Origin: Dryocosmus kuriphilus
Taxonomy: Eukaryota; Arthropoda; Insecta; Hymenoptera; Cynipidae
Reading direction: 5' to 3'
DNA length: 64,000 bases
Assembly: GCA_038277395.1 (NCBI GenBank)
Contig: CM076196.1
Span: 128,895,410-128,959,409 of the forward strand
Within the stretch, counting starts at the first letter, position 1, and each line of letters begins with the position of its first letter. Positions 11,471-24,200 of this stretch are shown piece by piece. Below the pieces are notes generated by a model. That model was given only the letters and a program-made list of their open reading frames with translations, was not told where the DNA came from and made no database searches. Made by a program: the position numbers and the translations under genes.

Positions 11471-12006
11471 TTGTCTCTATTTCATATTCAGAGAAAAAGT
11501 CACTTTCTGCGTCATCTTCAACACCATCATCGCCATGTTCATCATTGTAATCCTCATCCTTATTTTCGTTATTACCATCATCATCAGCATCATTATTGAT
11601 TGTCATGGATGGTGAATTATCATATTGATCAAATTCTTCTTTTTCATCTTAATGTTCTGATTCTAATTTTCGCTTCTTCACTTGTGACTCCAATTCAGGT
11701 TTAACCTTCTGAGTAATGCCCACAAGTTTCTTTAATGGAGAAGAATATAGTTTGATTTCTTCTTGAATAACTGGATCCTCATTAGGTTTAAAATTTTTCT
11801 GTCTTCCATGAATTGTGTCACTAGTCTTTCTATTATGTTTGTTACTGTTTTGAATTGTTCTTATAGCTTCAGACACCTTTGCAATTTGGCGAAAGCCTCT
11901 CTCATTCATACTCTCGATTCTTTGCTGTACAAGAGTATTTTGCATGTCTTTTTAAATTATCGAGTCTTGAATAAACTCTTGAGTAATTTGGACATGTGTA
12001 AGCCAT
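11325..12006 (-). pseudogene. Core ORF of the giant inverted-repeat element: zinc finger plus acidic region, unknown function
   Basis: Not recognised as a named family. From the ATG at 12006 the frame reads a C2HC-type finger, MAYTCPNYSRVYSRLDN then LKRHAKYSC (second Cys replaced by Tyr). A frame change then leads into the long frame 11945-11325: a basic/helical part (GFRQIAKVSEAIRTIQ), an SSPLKKLVGITQK motif, KKRK, a stop at 11649-11651, a strongly acidic D/E/N-rich run, and a conserved-looking helical end (VDRMRSLLQSQ ... INELREAGIIA). The finger and acidic tract suggest a DNA- or nucleoprotein-associated protein of the element; that is inference. One frameshift and one nonsense are the only visible damage. 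The C-terminal motif recurs in a duplicate at 10444-10590, supporting real coding ancestry. Confidence 0.55.
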
Positions 12007-12445
12007 TTTGCCACTGTCACAACACAAATGACAGTTCGGTCACTAGTGCTGAGTTTATATACTAAGGAGGAGGAAGAGGAGGAGGGGTATAATGAGGAGG
12101 AAAGGAATGGGGTGTAGGAGAACGAGGAGGAGGAGGAGGGGGTAAGGAGGATATAAACATAACCTCTAATCTTGAGACAAAAGACCGGGTCATCATATTT
12201 TATTATGCAGATGGTGCCAGTAAAACTGTGAGAGATCTGTAACTCAATCTGTAAAACAAAAGAGTTTTCATATCATTTTTCCCTCTTCCACCTCTAAAAT
12301 ATTTCTTAAAATTTCAAAATTACAATTTGTGCAATCAAATCATACCATTCTCCCTGATCTAAGTCTAAAAGCGTTCCCTGAAATTCCAAAAATTACAATT
12401 TGTACAATCAAATCATACCATTTTTCCTGTTCCAGCTCTAAAAAC

Positions 12446-12544
12446 TATGTTATAGCATTTTAGGAATATGCTGTAATATTTTTAAAGAACTTCGTAAAAT
12501 GGAAGACTTATGTTGATTAGTCTGATTTTATCTACAAATTAAAT

Positions 12545-12598
<54 letters not shown>

Positions 12599-13975
12599 TA
12601 TAAGTATGCATGATTCATCTCCAGTTATTTCTTTGCTTTTTCGTTAACTAAATCCTTAGTGGATTTCTTTTTGATACTTGCTGACAAGGAGCTGATGTCA
12701 TATTTTCAAAGAATTGGACAAGAACATAAGTTTAACTTTGGCTGGGCTTAAAATTTATAACCAAATAAATTTTTTTAACATTCCATAGCTACGCGTCAAT
12801 CGTCTAACACCATCTCCTCATCAATTCCTTAGTGGAATCACTTGATCTTTACTGATAGATGAGTTTCAACAATTATTTAATAAAATTATATTGCAGTAGT
12901 TTATTTTGAAAAGTGTGATACCAGGAGTAGGTTAAAAACGACACACTTATTTTAATGTCTAAAATCATGCAATGTAATGAGAAATGTTGAAAATCACATT
13001 ACTGTATCTCAAAAATACGTAGGTTAGACTTTAAATTCTTTTTGTATATTCTGAACTGTACAATTGCTCTTCACATTATTTTTTTATTTAGCATGAACAT
13101 AAACTCTTTTTCTGAGAATCACGCTATTAACGTAGCAAAATTTCTATAAATTAAGGATTTATTGTTTACCATTATCGATTCACTCTTCGATTTTTCATTG
13201 ACAAACACATTATTTAAACATTCTAAAATTGTGTTATAGCATTTTAGGAATATGTTGTAATATTTTTAAAGAACTTCGTAAAACACAGGACTTATATTGA
13301 TCAGTCTGATTTTATCAACAAATTAAATGTTTATATATTATTCCATGAGTATGCATGATTCATCTCCAGTTATTTCTTTGCTTTTTCGTTAACTAATTCC
13401 TTAGTGGATTTCTTTTTGATACTTGCTGACAGGAAGCTGATGTCATATTTTCAAAGAATTGGACGAAAACATAAGTTTAATGTTGGTTGAGCTTAAAATT
13501 TATAACCAAATAAATTTTTTTAACATTGGACAGCCACGCGTCACTCGTCTAACACCATCTCATCATTAATTCCTTAGTGGAACCACTTGATCTTTACTGA
13601 TAGATGAGTTTCAACAATTATTTAATAAAATTACATTGCAGTAGTTTATCTTGAAAAGTGTGATACCAGGAGTAAGTTAAAAACGGCACACTTATTTTAA
13701 TGTCTGAAATCATGCAATGTAATGAGAAATGTTAAAAATTACATTACTGTATCTCACAAATACGTAGGTTAGACTTTAAATTCTTCTTGTATATTCTGAA
13801 CTGTACAATTGCTCTTCACTTTATTTTTTATTTAGCATAGACATGAACCCTTTCTCCCGAGAATCACGCTATTGACGTTGCCAAATTTGTATAAATTGAG
13901 GATTTATTGTTTACAATTATCAGTTCACTTTTCGATTTTTCATTGACAAACACATTATTTAAACATTTTAAAACT
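12446..13975 (-). repeat. Two tandem ~0.75-kb units in the right arm
   Basis: TTATAGCATTTTAGGAATAT recurs near 12450, 13235 and (with one change) 13978, giving units of ~786 and ~744 bp. Each also contains GCATGATTCATCTCCAGTTA and TTCCTTAGTGGATTTC-like blocks. The left arm has a single full unit (8690-9400, reverse orientation). The first unit is lengthened by an (AT)n run at 12548-12597. Confidence 0.8.
12548..12597. repeat. (AT)n microsatellite
   Basis: About 50 bases of alternating AT inside the first right-arm unit. The matching position in the second unit (~13330) has only a short ATATATTA, so the run is a recent local expansion. Confidence 0.95.
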
Positions 13976-14868
13976 ATGTTATAGCATTTTTGGAATATGT
14001 TGTAATATTTTTGAAAGAATTTCGTAAAACATAAGGCTTACATTGATACCAGTCTTTGATTTTATCAACAAATGTGTAAAATATTTTTTAGATATCATAC
14101 TACAACCTAAAAGAAGAACAGAGAGACTTCTTTTTTATTTTGTGCTAAATCTTGAAAGCATAGTAGGTAAATCTTCAAATTATACGAGAGAGATTGAGGT
14201 GTTTAAGTAAATCTTCAAATTCTAAGAGAGAGATTGAGGTATTTAAAAAAGAAAGAGTGTGAAAACTCATAATAAAATGCATGTAGTCTTTTATGTCAAG
14301 CTTCGGAAATTTCGATACTATATTATTATTGTTATTATTCAGATCGAGAAACCTCATCTTGAAGAAACACATTTATCAGACTCTTTACTGTAATATGACA
14401 CCCTCGAGAACTTTATCACTAAGGATGTTCGCATATTCTTTAATAATTTCTGAGATGATTATTCTCTAATTTTATACTATTGTGACATGCAACATGAAAT
14501 GCCTGACCATTAGAAAGGATTCATTTATTTAGATACGGTTTGTACACATATGCTAGTTGATTGCCTACAAATATTTTCTAATAAACTATATTACACAGTA
14601 GCTTTATAGAGATTAAAATCATTATTCTTAATAAAATGTCTTATAATGTCTTATCTTAAACCTCGCAAATGTTGAGTGTCGTATTATATGTGATATGCAT
14701 CGAGGTAAAAAATAATGAAGAGCTTATGATAGAGAGTGAGAGATTGAGAGAGAGAGAGAGAGAGAGAAGGAGATGGCTTACAGACACCATATTTCAGTGC
14801 TTCTAAAAGGAGACAGATGGCGTTACTGATATCATACTTTAGTTTTTCAAGAAGAAAACAGATGGTAT

Positions 14869-15384
14869 TGTTACATTTCTGTTTGAAATTACTTTATTTA
14901 TGTTTAGTTTTCCCGAAGTTTGAGTTACTAAACCTCACCGGTCGTTGTCGATTCCACATACGCACGAAATACTAAGTTTATCTTTGTAACTCACGATCCT
15001 TGGTTTTCTAATCTGACGGCAACAAATACTTCTGGTTCGTTTCTATCACTAAGTGTGCGTGGACTACTCTCCTCGGGAGCAGTGAACCTAAGCAGCTACT
15101 CTCTACGAGCCTCAGAATGCGAGTGTCGAAGCGACTCGAATTCCGTACCCGTTCAACCTGTCCGTTTACGTGGGCATCGCGTGATAAGCTATGATTGGCC
15201 AAGTGTCCCCACTCAGTATCGCTGGAGTGGGTTTTCGTTATCTCTGCTTTGCGTGAATATTCGCAGCGTAACTAGCTACTTATTGATTAATATTCTATTC
15301 TAACTCGGATAATATTTATACTTGGTTTCTTGCTGTTGGTGTGGCTTGCCCATATTATAAATATAATTATACCTAAATGTTGCA
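14869..15384 (-). repeat. LTR at the 3' end of the Gypsy element (left)
   Basis: Runs TGTTACATTTC to AAATGTTGCA on the plus strand. It matches the right LTR from GTCGTTGTCGATT (~14951) onward, except for ~170 bases at about 15046-15215 that the right copy lacks. The outermost 82 bases have no clear partner in the right LTR, so that edge is uncertain. Confidence 0.7.
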
Positions 15385-15401
15385 ATACCGCTCCAAATGA
15401 A

Positions 15402-15442
15402 TGAATTCTTGACCAAGTCAAGAATTAATTCATTTTGTAAAG
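15402..15442. repeat. Short hairpin next to LTR
   Basis: AATGAATTCTTGAC and GTCAAGAATTAATTCATT form an inverted repeat with a tiny loop just inside the left LTR. It could affect RNA or plus-strand priming; no function is shown. Confidence 0.55.
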
Positions 15443-15562
15443 GAAATATCTTGATAAGTCGATAGTTTATTGGGGGAGCGCGAAATAAAAAAAGATAGTA
15501 TTTGCAAAGAACAAAAAAAAAAAAAACTATATTTAGAAAATGAATGTACATAAATTTATCAG

Positions 15563-16181
15563 CTATTTGACACGGTATGATATGGTCTGTCCTTCTATCT
15601 CCTGTTGCGTTTCGATTTTTATTTTTTTCCTCTGGTGTTTACAAAATTTAATTAAATCCTCCCGATACTCAATAAACTTATGCACAGTAATGCAGTTTCG
15701 GTGGGAAGGGGAGGGCATATTTAGGAGGTCATTAAGCTCCTGTATCAGCTTAGCTGTCCCTATTTCTGGGAACTGGGTGGCTATTTGTTTTTGATACAGG
15801 TTTTTTGGGGTTGAGGTGGCGCTAGGTTTTTTTTTTTTTTGTTTTGGGGCTTTGATGAGGGATCACAAGGTGGGTTCGGGTTAATGGGAAGTGGGTTTCT
15901 GGTATCCCGCTAGTGTAGACAGCATTAGCCTCAAAGCATCGGAGGGTCGGATCTTCGTCAGCTTGTACGGCCACGTCTCTCTTAGGCACATTCGATCCTG
16001 TTTGTACGCCCTTGCAAATCAGGATCGTTGTTTTATTTATTGTCGATGGGCTCGGCGCTGCTATGATACAATTTCTGGCTGTGTAACAAAATAAGGACTT
16101 AAGAGATGTTTTAATACAGAAGTAAGGACTGTTTACTTTTATCTTTGCAACAGGTAATGATCTATAAGACAAGAGACGCAC
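15563..16181 (-). pseudogene. Possible third ORF of the Gypsy element, downstream of pol
   Basis: Two minus-strand frames join across a 15-base A-run (read as T at 15829-15843). The first (16181 to ~15830) has phrases such as GVQTGSNVPKRDVAVQADED and ends in QSPKTKKKK. The second continues KPSATSTPKNLYQ through LIQELNDLLNMPSPSH and VHKFIEYREDLIKFCKHQRK to a TAG at 15563. It lies where env or an accessory ORF sits in some Gypsy elements, but I see no signal peptide or membrane segment, so it is not evidently an envelope gene. No family recognised; no clear ATG. The LINE insertion separates it from pol. It could instead be chance open frame; the proline/lysine-rich, stop-free reading favours coding ancestry. 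Confidence 0.4.
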
Positions 16182-16554
16182 CTGACTGACCCATAACTGA
16201 ATACATGCATATGTGCATATATCGCATTTAATTTCTAAGGATCTATACTAAAGGTTATATGATCTACTGACGGACATATTAGTAGAATGCATGCTGTGAG
16301 ACATAAATTTTTTTTTTTTTTTTTTTTTAGTACTAGTAGAAGATGGCACCTAAAGTGTGACGTTTTGTTGTGCCCCTCCGCATTTTGTCAACTTTTGTAG
16401 CAATTTCTCTGGATTTTTGGATTTCTCAGTCTGTTTGTGCCAGTGTTTGATAGTGGTGAGCAAGGAATAGTGGTATTTTTTGATTGAGTATAATCTGAAA
16501 CGTCTAAACTGTGCATTGGAATATTTCATTGGGTGACGTTAACCGACTTTCATC

Positions 16555-17623
16555 ATGGTGGGTTGCGATACTTGTGGTAAAAATGTTGCGAGAAGTGCTT
16601 CAGATCTGTTACATTGCGGGAAATGTAGTGCTTTTTTGCATCAGGATTGCGCTAACATCCCAATTAAGGACCTGGATTCTCTGAAAAAGGGAAATAAAAT
16701 GTGGATCTGTTGTAAATGTGCTCCGTTACAGTCAATGGATAGCAGCAAGCGGGTTAGTCAGAAGTCCAACACGGAGACGAAAGACTCTGACGACACATCA
16801 GTGACGGACGTGACTGATTTGGGCCCTGGGGTTACTAAAGCTATTACTGTTGCAGTGTCGCAAGGGTTAGTTGATGCGCTCAATCCACACTTATTACTAT
16901 GTTTGAGTCTTTTAAGGTTAACCAAGAAACCTTTAATTCATCGCTTAAGGCTTCTCTACATAAAATGAAAGTGGACATTTCCTCTAACGCCGGCCGGATT
17001 GGTGGCCTTGAAGCAACAGTGGCGTCGAACGTGACTGATCTCCACGAGCTTAGAGAGGACACTAATTCTCTCAAGAAAAATGATCAATCGTACTCTTCAC
17101 AGCTCTCGTATTTGGAGGATAAATGTCACTCACTTGAACAAGCTGCACTTTCTAGTACTCTAGAACTTTATGGTTTACTCCAGAAACCTTCGGAAAATCT
17201 CCCGGAACTTATGAGCCAAATTGGCTCTGCTCTTGGTGTCCCTCTAGCCACGGACAGTATTCTGAATATATTTTTAGACTTCGCTCAACTGTACCAAATT
17301 CTGCAGTAACTCAGCGTCATCCAATCATTATTGCCAAATTTAAGGAGCAGCAGACTTGTGCTAGCCTTATTGGGAATCGCAAGAAGATGCGTGACTTCAC
17401 TACTGCGCTTATTGGTTGGTCAGATAGCGATAACCATGTACTTTACTTACGGGAAGCTCTTACTCAATATCACAGGCAGATTTACAAGGGAGCGCTTGAG
17501 TTGAGGAGGAATAAAAAGATAAAATACCTATGGATTAGTGGAGACAAGATCTTTTGTCGGAAAGAGGATGGTATTAGGAGAGTTGCTCTTAATCATCTTT
17601 CAGATCTCGACTTATTCCGATAG
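16555..17623 (+). pseudogene. LINE ORF1 (PHD-type zinc finger, coiled coil), frameshifted
   Basis: RNA-binding/chaperone protein of the LINE. Starts MVGCDTCGKNVARS; the first ~55 residues show a Cys4-His-Cys3 PHD-like pattern ending MWICCKC. A polar linker and a helical segment (SFKVNQETFNSSLKASLH ... LEDKCHSLEQAALS) fit a coiled coil. A C-terminal block (NKKIKYLWISGDKIFC) resembles the end of retroelement ORF1 RNA-binding domains. Three frames are used (16555-16968, 16899-17309, 17387-17623), so at least two indels break it. PHD-bearing ORF1 is a known trait of CR1/L2-group LINEs. It lies ~400 bp upstream of ORF2. Confidence 0.8.
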
Positions 17624-18012
17624 CAACTATGGTGTTCACTGCTGTACTTTAACGTTGGGTCAATTGGAGTCGTCGGATATACTTTTTATCTATATAATCT
17701 TGTAGCTCTTAAGGTAGTAGTTATCTGTATATGTTCTATTTCTTTTATTAATGCATTACTTTTCTTTAAACCTATTGAGTTCGTTTACTCTTTCAATGGC
17801 TGTTTTTTAATTAATTTAAGTGATCATATAATTTTTCTGACATGAATGCTATATCGATTTTCTGTTTTGAAGGTTTATTATTTAGCTTGGACTGGGACTA
17901 TAATTGCCCACTGTCATGGTTGGTATTCGGGGGTACAAGTTGAGCTTCTAATTTCCGAACTGTTCTTCCGCGAATTATCCTTTTTAATCCTCTCATGGAC
18001 ACCTTAGGTATT

Positions 18013-20743
18013 TGACATGTCAATGCCCAATCTCTCTTGGCCCATTTTTTAGAATTCAGGCATTTTTTTAAGGAACGCTCATATCATATCATAGCGGTCT
18101 CTGAGACATGGCTAACACCTAATATACCTTCTAGCTCTGTAGCCATTGAAAATTACACACTCTTTAGAAGAGGCAGAGATCAGCGAAGGGGTGGAGGAGT
18201 CTGTATTTTCTTGCATAATAGTTTTAGTGGTTCCATTGTAAGTGTGAATTCTGTAGCCTCTCAACCTACAACTGAGTTTCTCTTTGTTGAAGTTTTGTCA
18301 TCTAATGATAATATTTTGGTAGGAGTAGTTTATAAACCGCCGAATGCCTCCTTTGGCAATGAATTGGAGTCTGAAATCTTATCGCATACTTCCAACTTCA
18401 ATAATATTATAATCTGCGGAGATTTCAACACTAACTTGAATTCTAATTCTAATCAAACTAAATATCTGACCTCTTTAGTTGACTCCTCGGGTCTCTCAAT
18501 TATTCCCCATGACTCTACTCATCATACTGGTCTCTCCAGCACTCGCATCGATTTAATGATTATCGACGAAATTGAGAAAGTTGTTTCTTTCGCACAACAT
18601 CCCATATCATTTCTTTCTTACCATGACTTGATACATATTACTTATAAATTTTCTTACAATCCAAATTGGAAACAAAATCAAATATTGAAGCGTAATCTTA
18701 ATAAAATAGATGTTCATAAATTTCACGATCATCTTTTATCTTTTGAGTGGGGAAAAATTTTATCAGACGTAGATATAAATAGCAAAATTGATACTTTGTC
18801 TAATTACTTCATTTCAGCGTTTAATCAGTTTTCTCCGCTTCATGTGCCTAAACATTTTGACAAAGCTGCCCCCTGGTTAACACCTGAAATAAAAAAGCTT
18901 ATGAGAGAACGTGATTGCAAGCGTCGGCTTGGAAACGTACTAGAAGTAGTGAGATTGCAGCACAATTTTGTCGGCTTAGGAACTTAGTCCAAACTAAAAT
19001 TAGAGACGCGCATAATCAATACAACTATAAAGAGATTTTAAATAGAGATCGAAAAGAGGATATTTGGCATCTTCTTAGACGCTTACATTTAATCCCCTCT
19101 AACCAAGCATCCAATGATAACAGTTTTCCTCCTGAAGAATTTTTGCAGACTTTTTTTACATTCCCAGTTCCGAGCTTATCAACTACTTTTATTCATGATT
19201 CAGTAAATTCCACTTTTCGTGACACAGATTTCTTCTTTGAGGATATCTCACCAGATTTACTTTTGGATAAAATTCTAGAAATAAAATCGAATGCTCTAGG
19301 ATCAGATGGAATTTCTATAAAAATGGTCAAACTTGCTCTTCCTATTATTTTCGCTATACTCTTACATATCTACAATGCTTCCCTCCAGGTCAGCGTTTTT
19401 CCTGATATTTGGAAAAAGGCTGTTATTTGTCCAGTTCCTAAAATCTCAAAGCCTAATTCTCCTAAAGACTTCCGGCCGATCTCTATTCTTTGTTCTTTGT
19501 CTAAACCGAGACAAACATAGCACCCTTACCGCCTCCCTTAAAGTAACAACTGATCTCAAGATTGCAATGGATAAGAAGGAGATTACTATTGTCGTGCTAT
19601 TTGATTTTTCTAAGGCTTTCGATATGGCTAACTACGATATGCTTTTACAAAAGCTTAAGTCTTTTAATCTGTCGGATTCGGTCATCAAATCATATTTCAG
19701 TAATAGGTTACATAGAGTTACTAACAGTAGAGGTGAGCACTCTGATTGGTGGAGGGTCAGAAGTGGGGTTCCTCAGGGCTCCATTCTGGCCCCTCTCCTT
19801 TTTAATTTGTTCACTACTGATCTTGGTAGTGAATTTATACACTGCAAATACCATAAATATGCTGACGATTTCAAACTTTACTTGTCGGGACCATTCTCTG
19901 CATTAAGTAGTCTATTGGTACTCGTTCAGTCGGATATTGACAGAGTTATTATATGGGCCTCGAGGAACGGACTCACTCTAAACCCGGGCAAAGTTCAGGC
20001 AATTGTTATTGGGCCCTCTAACTCCCCGTCACTCGAATCTCTGGCCACTTATCCGCCACTTCACATTGAAGACCTCAACATTTCATTTTCGGAGGTGGTG
20101 AAAGACTTGGGTTTCTTCCTTAATCTTACCCTGTCCTGGAAGGAACAAGTACAATCTATCTCAAGGAAAACTTACGGACTATTACATCTGTTATGTAGGA
20201 ATAAGGAATCGCTTCCCACTTCCACCCGGATACTCTTGGTCAAAAGCTTGATCTTGCCTCACTTTGACTATTGCTGTCTAGTCTATGATGACTTGACTGA
20301 TGACTTAAATTTAAAGCTTGAGCATGCGTTAAATGCGTGTATCTGTTTTATTTACAACTTGCCGAATTATGTACATATAACTCCTTACCGTCAAAAAGCT
20401 GGACTACTTATGTAATTTTGCCCCGACGAGACAATTTTTTATGGGTAATATACTTTACGCCTTATTTCACAATCTAGCCCCCCAGTACCTACTTAATTTG
20501 TTTCAATTTATTAACGGGGATCTGCCTACACAGTCCAAGCTACGTAAAAGGAATTCGATACTTAAAATCCTACCACATAGAACTTGTAAAATTCAAAAGT
20601 CATTCATTGTGAGAGGTGCTCGCCTATGGAACAAATTACCCTCTGTAATTAGAAATGCCTCTTCTTTGTCTCACTTCAAATATCTTTTCTTCAAATTCAT
20701 GTATAATACTTCGAACCGTATGTTGGATATCACTTATTGGTAA
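18013..20743 (+). pseudogene. LINE ORF2 (AP endonuclease plus reverse transcriptase), broken
   Basis: The endonuclease domain spans ~18016-18660: HVNAQSLLAHFLEFRH (family form N-A-x-S-L), VSETWLTP (catalytic Glu), IIICGDFNTNLNS (GDFN), and SYHDLIHITY in the C-terminal SDH position. Reverse transcriptase spans ~19290-20415: ALGSDGISIKM, KDFRPISIL, VVLFDFSKAFDM, SGVPQGSILAPLLFN, and YADD at KYHKYADDFKLY. A C-terminal piece follows in another frame (20441-20743). Between ILCSLSK (19500) and HSTLTASLKV (19520) about 30 family residues are missing and the frame shifts, an internal deletion. A further shift lies near 18970. Needed for nicking and target-primed reverse transcription; inactive here. 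Confidence 0.9.
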
Positions 20744-21264
20744 ACCATAAATTTTCAAAGCTCTCTCACATCGTTAACTAATGTTTTTTTTCCCTATCAA
20801 GCGTGTTTATTAACATTGTAAATGCATTAATCTAACTTAAATTTAATTCTATACGAACTGGTTTTTAATTTAGTCAATTTTGTCTATATGCACATGCATA
20901 TTTAGGTCGGCTCGACACTGCTATTTTTTTTTTTTTTTCTCTTTTCATCTTTTCTTCTTGTAATGCTTTAACTTACATTTATCACTTTTATATTTTATAT
21001 TTGCGGTCAACAACTGTACACTGCTGTAATTGATTACATTTTCCTGTTCCTTAGAGGGCTAATTAGCCCTAGGGACTTTTGTTAATAAATACAATAAATA
21101 CAATACTAGTCTCTAAATATTATTATTTTTTTTGTACCATTATTTTTATATTAATTCCTTATTTTTCTATCGGAGTGCCAATTACGGGATTGGCTTAAGC
21201 ATACATAACAGTTTTTAAATCTTAAGTCTAACACGCTATAACATATGAAAGGATCTCTCTCAGC

Positions 21265-24200
21265 TCAGATTTTGGTAAGAGCTCTGACATCTTCCTCTCT
21301 TGAGATGTACGGTTGTAGATCCTGTACGTGATATTGTCCTTTATCCTCACCGGAAACAGGATCTTGGAGAATTAAAGTCCCTGGGTATACGATGGATTTA
21401 ATAATAAAGGGGCCTTCATAAATTTGCATGAATTTTGCAATTTTTTTGTTTTCCTTATCTGACTGGTTAAGGAGCTTTATTCTAACCAGGTCTCCTTGTT
21501 TTAGTTTAACATGCTTGTGGGTTCAGTTGAATCTTTCGGCTCTTCTTTTGCCTTTGCGGAGAATACGGTCACGAACCAGTTCGATCTTCCGTTCATGTGG
21601 CATATCCGGTGGCCTTGCCGGGAGTTTGAGCCACTTTTCCTAGATGCGGGAGGGTTTGGTATTGCAGTGGATTTCTATGGGTGTGAATTATGTAGTATCG
21701 TAGTGAGTTTCGTTCATGCATGACTATAATTTTCGCCCATTTCCACCATGAGTTATGGTTGTTTTCGATAAGTGAACGAAAAAATCTGGACAGTTCGCGG
21801 TGAATAGGTTCCACCATGTTCCCTTGGGGGTGACGTATGGAAAAGAAAATCAGTCTGATATTCTCATTTTCAAGGGCATCTGTCCAATTTTTAGACGGAA
21901 ATTGTGTCTCGTGGTCACAAATAATTTTTTTAGGTTTCCCGAGTTTGGGAATATATTCCTCACGGATTTTGGAGAGGGCATTTTTGGTACTTGCTCTTCT
22001 CATAGGGTATAGCTTGATGAATTTGCTGAAGGTTTCGATGGTAGAGAGGATATATTTAAATCCTCCCCTAGTTGCTGGGAGCGGGCCATAAAAGTCAATG
22101 TACAGCAGTTCCCCAGGCTTAGAGGGGGTTACATTTCTCATCTCAGAGAAGCATTTTTGACTGGCAACTTTATTTAGTTGACAGGAGGCACAACTAGCAA
22201 TTCTTTGACGAATCGTCTTTGCAAATTTAGGATAGTAAAATGTTTCGTTCAACACACGAAAACATTTAAGAGGACCTGTGTGACCGTACATGTTGTGACA
22301 TTCATCAATAACTTGCTTAACGATGGTGGCGGTTAAACAAAGTTTTCTCCTTTGCTTGTATACCAAGCATAAAAGGTTGCCTTGAATTTCATATCGTTTT
22401 GAGCCCCTTTCTTGAGTGGTGCGCCATTTTTTTTGCAGCGTGGGATCACTGGCTTGTTCCTTGGCTAAGTTTTGAAAGGCTTTTCTAAGTTCTGAGAATG
22501 GCCTCTTTGCCAACGGATGTATGTAAACTCTTCCTTGATTACCGTCAGAGAGTCCATCATCTGAGTTGGATGGAATCCTGCTTAATGTGTCTGCTATCTC
22601 GTTGGATCTTCCCTCACAATATCCTATCTCAAAATTGTAGTCTTGGATTGCTAAAATCCAACGTGCCAGCCTGGAGCCAATTAGTTTACATGTTTGTAAA
22701 AAGATAAGCGCTTTGTGGTCAGTTTTAATGGTGAATCTTATTCCATAGATGAAGGATCGAAATTTTGTCAGCGCCCACATAATGGCCAGCAATTCTTTCT
22801 CTATTGTAAAGTAATTAATTTCCGGTCCCTTTAGAGTTCTACTAGCATAGTATATGGGTTGATTTCCTCCCTCCTTGTTTATCTGATATAAAACAGCGCC
22901 TACCGCTACGTCGCTGTTTGTTTGTTCGCAAAACAGTTCCTTTGTCTTTATGAACGCCTCTTCCTTATCCAAGGTCCATTTTCATATCACGCCCTTCTTA
23001 AGAAGCTCTAGAAGTGGGACAGTTTCTTTAGCGTGGTCCTTGGAGAATTTCGTGGAGAAGTTGATAAGACCCAGGAAGCCTCGTAAGTCCTTAACTTTTC
23101 TAGGTCGCGGATATTCTTTTATCGCTTTTATCTTGTCAGGGTCAGGTTTAATACGCCGTGGGGTTAATATATATCCCAGGAATTTAACTTCCTTACAAAA
23201 GAAATTAGACTTTTTAAAATTGATGGTTAGATTGTGCTCCTCCAGGCGTTGGAAAAGCCTTTCCATATGATGGAAGTGTTCATCTACCTCTTTGGATACG
23301 CACAGCAGATCATCAATGGAATTCATAACGAAATCTCCTATCCCTCTTAGAGCGAAGTCCAATCCCCGGACTAAAGCGGCGGTGCTGATTTTTAATCCAA
23401 ATGGGGTCACGCAAAATTCGTAACATTTGCCTTCGAAGAGAAATGCTGTGTATTTACAGGATTCTGGATGAAGCGGAATCTGCCAGAACTCATTACCAAA
23501 TCGAGTGTTGACATAATTTTTGTACCTGCGCAGTTTTGGAAAATCATATCCATAGATTCGGAGTATTCGTAATCATCAATTAATATGCTGTTCAATTTTC
23601 TCGCGTCCAAGCACAGGCGAATATCACCATTCTTTTTTGTTACAGTGACCAAGGGATTGATATACGGACTATTTGATCGACGGATTTTACCTGCCCTTAC
23701 AAGGCTACCTATTTCGCTTCCTACACGCTTACGATGGGTCATGGGTACTGAGTACGTGCGACATATAAAAGGTTGATAATTTCTAACCTTCAATTCATGA
23801 TGATACACATTGATTAACCCCGGTTCCTTATTAAATAAGCCCTTATGTTCTAATATTAGCCTAACAAATCTTTGCTTCTCACCAGCACTTAAAGTATCAA
23901 TACTCTCCACTTTTCTTATAATAGTTTCTTCCGATAACATTTTTAATTCTTCAGATTCAATGGTATTCACATGCTTAATTTCCCCCGTATATTCAAAAAA
24001 ATCATCTTCATGTACCCAGTTCTCACCCACTCCGTGAATGTCAAAAATTTTATTTGCGCAATTCTGATCTATTATAATTCTAATATTCCTTGGTTCATTA
24101 TCTATTAGCGGAATTTTTATCGAGTTTTTCGCATCCTCTAATGTTATAGTATTTTCCTCAAAGTTGATTTTTGACTTGAATCTCTTTAGTATATCTATTC

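Larger units (their letters stand above)
9531..12440. other. Unique core between arms of the giant inverted repeat
   Basis: This is the loop region, not mirrored in either arm. It holds a decayed zinc-finger/acidic ORF (minus strand), a partial tandem duplication of it, purine-rich GGA microsatellites (about 10075-10090, 10945-10985 and 12060-12150), and short ~77-bp repeats at 12255-12430. The rest is AT-rich with no recognisable gene. Confidence 0.6.
16338..21103 (+). mobile_element. CR1/L2-group non-LTR retrotransposon, near full length, inactivated
   Basis: Flanked by a candidate 7-bp target duplication TACTAGT at 16331-16337 and 21104-21110. Order: 5' UTR, ORF1 with PHD-type finger, ORF2 with endonuclease and reverse transcriptase, 3' UTR, then an AATAAATACAATAAATACAA tail preceded by a GGGCTAATTAGCCC hairpin, which resembles 3' ends of CR1/L2-type LINEs. 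Inserted in the Gypsy element in opposite orientation. A long T-run at ~16307-16328 lies immediately before the left duplication. Confidence 0.85.

Noticed and set aside
11363..11599. His-rich plus-strand frame
   Set aside because: Antisense of the acidic tract of the core ORF; His codons arise from the complement of Asp codons.
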